7,072 nt of DNA from Sphaerochaeta sp. (lineage in GTDB: Bacteria > Spirochaetota > Spirochaetia > Sphaerochaetales > Sphaerochaetaceae). The translations under genes and the position numbers were made by a program. Positions 5,961 through 7,072 of the stretch are shown here, piece by piece (position 1 is the stretch's first letter; each line of letters begins with the position of its first letter). A model generated the notes under the pieces. The model did not search any database, was not told the DNA's origin, and worked only from the letters and a program-made list of their open reading frames with translations. The DNA lies in NCBI GenBank assembly GCA_023228445.1, contig JALOBD010000111.1, forward strand, positions 1 to 7,072, read 5' to 3'.

Positions 5961-5962
5961 TG

Positions 5963-6871
5963 ATGAAGGCGTATGTAGGGGTCACCGACCAGAAATGGTA
6001 CCAGTATCTCTTTGATAAGGGCTTTGATGAGATCAACTTCTGGAGGCCCGGTGGAAGCAGCGTCTTCAGAGCACTGGAAGCGGGAGAGCTCTTCCTCTTC
6101 AAGCTCCACGCCCCGCAGAACTACATCGTCGGAGGTGGATTCTTCACCCGTTTCTCGATCCTGCCGACCTTCCTCGCTTGGGATGCGTTTGGGCCGAAGA
6201 ACGGGGCTGCTACGTTTAGAGAGTTTGAGGAGAGCATCAAAAAATACAAGGGGGCGAACGACTCCAATCCTCAGATTGGATGTATCATCCTCTCCGCTCC
6301 TTTCTTCTTATCCCCCGAAGATTGGATTCCTGTTCCTGCTGACTGGAAACTCAATATCGTGCAGGGCAAGAGCTATGATGAGACGACTTACGAAGGGAGA
6401 CGCCTCCTTGATGGGGTGATGGAACGAATGCCCCGTGTCCAGCCGGAGGAGACTTCTGAGGTTCCGTCTGCGCGATATGGCTACTCCATGGCACCCTACC
6501 GCATCGGTCAGGGAGCCTTCAAGGTGATGGTCGCCGACGCCTATAATAGGCGCTGCGCCATCAGCGAGGAGAGGACCCTGCCGGTCCTTGAAGCGGCCCA
6601 CATCATCCCCTTCAGTGCAGCGGAGAGCAGCAATGCGGTCACCAATGGGATGTTGTTGAGGCGAGATATCCACACCCTCTTTGACCAGGGGTATCTCACC
6701 ATCTCCACCGATTACCACATCGAGGTGAGCCCGCGCCTGAAGGATGACTACGGAAACGGGAGAATCTACTACGCCTATCATGGCCTGTTGTTGCCCAATA
6801 TACCCACAAAAGTATCTGAGCGCCCCTCAGTGGAGGCGCTTGAGTGGCATAATGAGCGAGTGTATCGGTAG
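5963..6871 (+). CDS. Predicted restriction endonuclease: EVE/PUA-like N-terminus with C-terminal HNH
   Basis: A 302-residue nuclease that I recognise as the COG3440-type predicted restriction endonuclease. The N-terminal half (about 1-140) carries YVGVTDQKWYQYL, NFWRPGG, GELFLFKLHAPQNYIVGGGFF, LAWDAFGPKNGA and DWKLNIVQGKSYD. Its opening, with a short strand and a conserved W12, recalls the EVE/PUA/ASCH-like fold used by readers of modified bases; the fold is inferred. After a linker (about 145-180) comes an HNH_2-type domain (about 185-245) with C198, H213 in EAAHIIPF, N228-G and H237 in DIHTLFDQG, so the canonical H-N-H triad is intact. The cytoplasmic protein would cleave DNA, perhaps only when it is modified. 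It begins 2 nt after the HTH-MazG stop with its own AAGGAG, so the two are coexpressed. No methyltransferase or specificity subunit is present. GTG 5960 would add one Met and overlaps the previous stop, but its ribosome-site spacing is poor. The stop lies 8 nt from a convergent kinase gene. Confidence 0.87.
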   Translation: MKAYVGVTDQKWYQYLFDKGFDEINFWRPGGSSVFRALEAGELFLFKLHAPQNYIVGGGFFTRFSILPTFLAWDAFGPKNGAATFREFEESIKKYKGANDSNPQIGCIILSAPFFLSPEDWIPVPADWKLNIVQGKSYDETTYEGRRLLDGVMERMPRVQPEETSEVPSARYGYSMAPYRIGQGAFKVMVADAYNRRCAISEERTLPVLEAAHIIPFSAAESSNAVTNGMLLRRDIHTLFDQGYLTISTDYHIEVSPRLKDDYGNGRIYYAYHGLLLPNIPTKVSERPSVEALEWHNERVYR

Positions 6872-6879
6872 GTAGCAAC

Positions 6880-7072
6880 TCACTCTTTGGGGGTGAACAC
6901 CCCCAGCGGCACCGACTCTCTGATGATGGAGCGAAGATCTGCTATGGTGTAGTGGGGGAAGTCGCGCATGATCTGCATCGCGATGATTCCCAGGCTCGTC
7001 GCTTCCTCCGGGCCGCTGACCACCCGCTTCTTTGTGAGGTCTGCCGTCATCTGGTTGACATGGTCGTTTCTC
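6880..7072 (-). CDS. FGGY-family carbohydrate kinase, rhamnulokinase-like (C-terminal fragment)
   Basis: The minus strand encodes 63 residues ending at TGA (6880-6882); the 5' part continues beyond the window. The peptide begins RNDHVNQMTADLTKKRVVSG and continues GPEEATSLGIIAMQIM, ending VFTPKE. The blocks N-Q-M-T-A-D, V-V-S-G-P-x-E-A-T and L-G-x-I match the C-terminal ATP-binding lobe of rhamnulokinase-like FGGY kinases, in which the sugar kinase phosphorylates C1 of the ketose. The fragment is too short to separate rhamnulokinase from fuculokinase-like relatives, though NQMTAD with VxSGPxEAT favours RhaB-like. It is convergent with the HNH gene, 8 nt apart. It points back to carbohydrate catabolism on the far side of the nuclease cassette. 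Confidence 0.82.
   Translation of the reverse strand, partial: RNDHVNQMTADLTKKRVVSGPEEATSLGIIAMQIMRDFPHYTIADLRSIIRESVPLGVFTPKE

Noticed and set aside
5960..5962. GTG as the start of the EVE/PUA-like-HNH gene
   Set aside because: It leaves only 2 nt from AAGGAG; ATG 5963 has better spacing and gives the family-typical MKAYVGVTD start.
6889..6904. GGGGGTG-AA-CACCCCC hairpin near the convergent gene ends
   Set aside because: It lies wholly in the coding end of the kinase (residues GVFTP) and has no T-tract on either strand, so a terminator is not supported.

Overview
The window looks like a bacterial chromosome segment of moderate, slightly GC-leaning composition from a saccharolytic, probably fermentative heterotroph. 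The packing of an ABC sugar permease, cytoplasmic glycosidases and an FGGY sugar kinase resembles Sphaerochaeta-like spirochaetes or Firmicutes. That placement is from memory of gene styles and is weak; nothing in the sequence fixes the taxon.

Region 1 (1-3257, + strand) is the 3' end of a sugar-uptake operon. It holds the C-terminus of a MalG-type ABC permease, then a compact GH1 glycosidase 3 nt later, then a GH2 glycosidase whose start overlaps the GH1 stop in an ATGA. Both internal starts have an AAGGGG Shine-Dalgarno. Neither enzyme has a signal peptide, so a glycoside is probably imported and cleaved inside the cell. Region 2 (3267-4196, - strand) is a convergent ArsR-type winged-helix regulator with a large non-metal C-terminal domain, a plausible controller of the sugar genes. 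The 196-nt region upstream of it (4197-4392) carries several perfect short dyads.

Region 3 (4393-6871) is the unusual part. Two different HNH_2-type nucleases flank an XRE-HTH/MazG-like pyrophosphatase fusion. The first nuclease (-) is transcribed divergently from a tight pair: HTH-MazG, then 2 nt later an EVE/PUA-like-HNH predicted restriction endonuclease. The 92-nt divergent spacer holds a perfect 13-bp palindrome abutting an extended -10 whose predicted +1 falls on the ATG, suggesting a leaderless, self-regulated transcript. The gene set suggests a nucleic-acid surveillance or anti-phage cassette combining nucleotide-pool control with DNA cleavage. Each family is recognisable, but the combination as one system is inference.

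Region 4 (6880-7072, - strand) is the C-terminal 63 residues of a rhamnulokinase-like FGGY carbohydrate kinase running off the window. The nuclease/MazG cassette therefore sits between carbohydrate-catabolism genes, as expected for an accessory insertion. I saw no IS element, tRNA, CRISPR array or attachment-site repeat.
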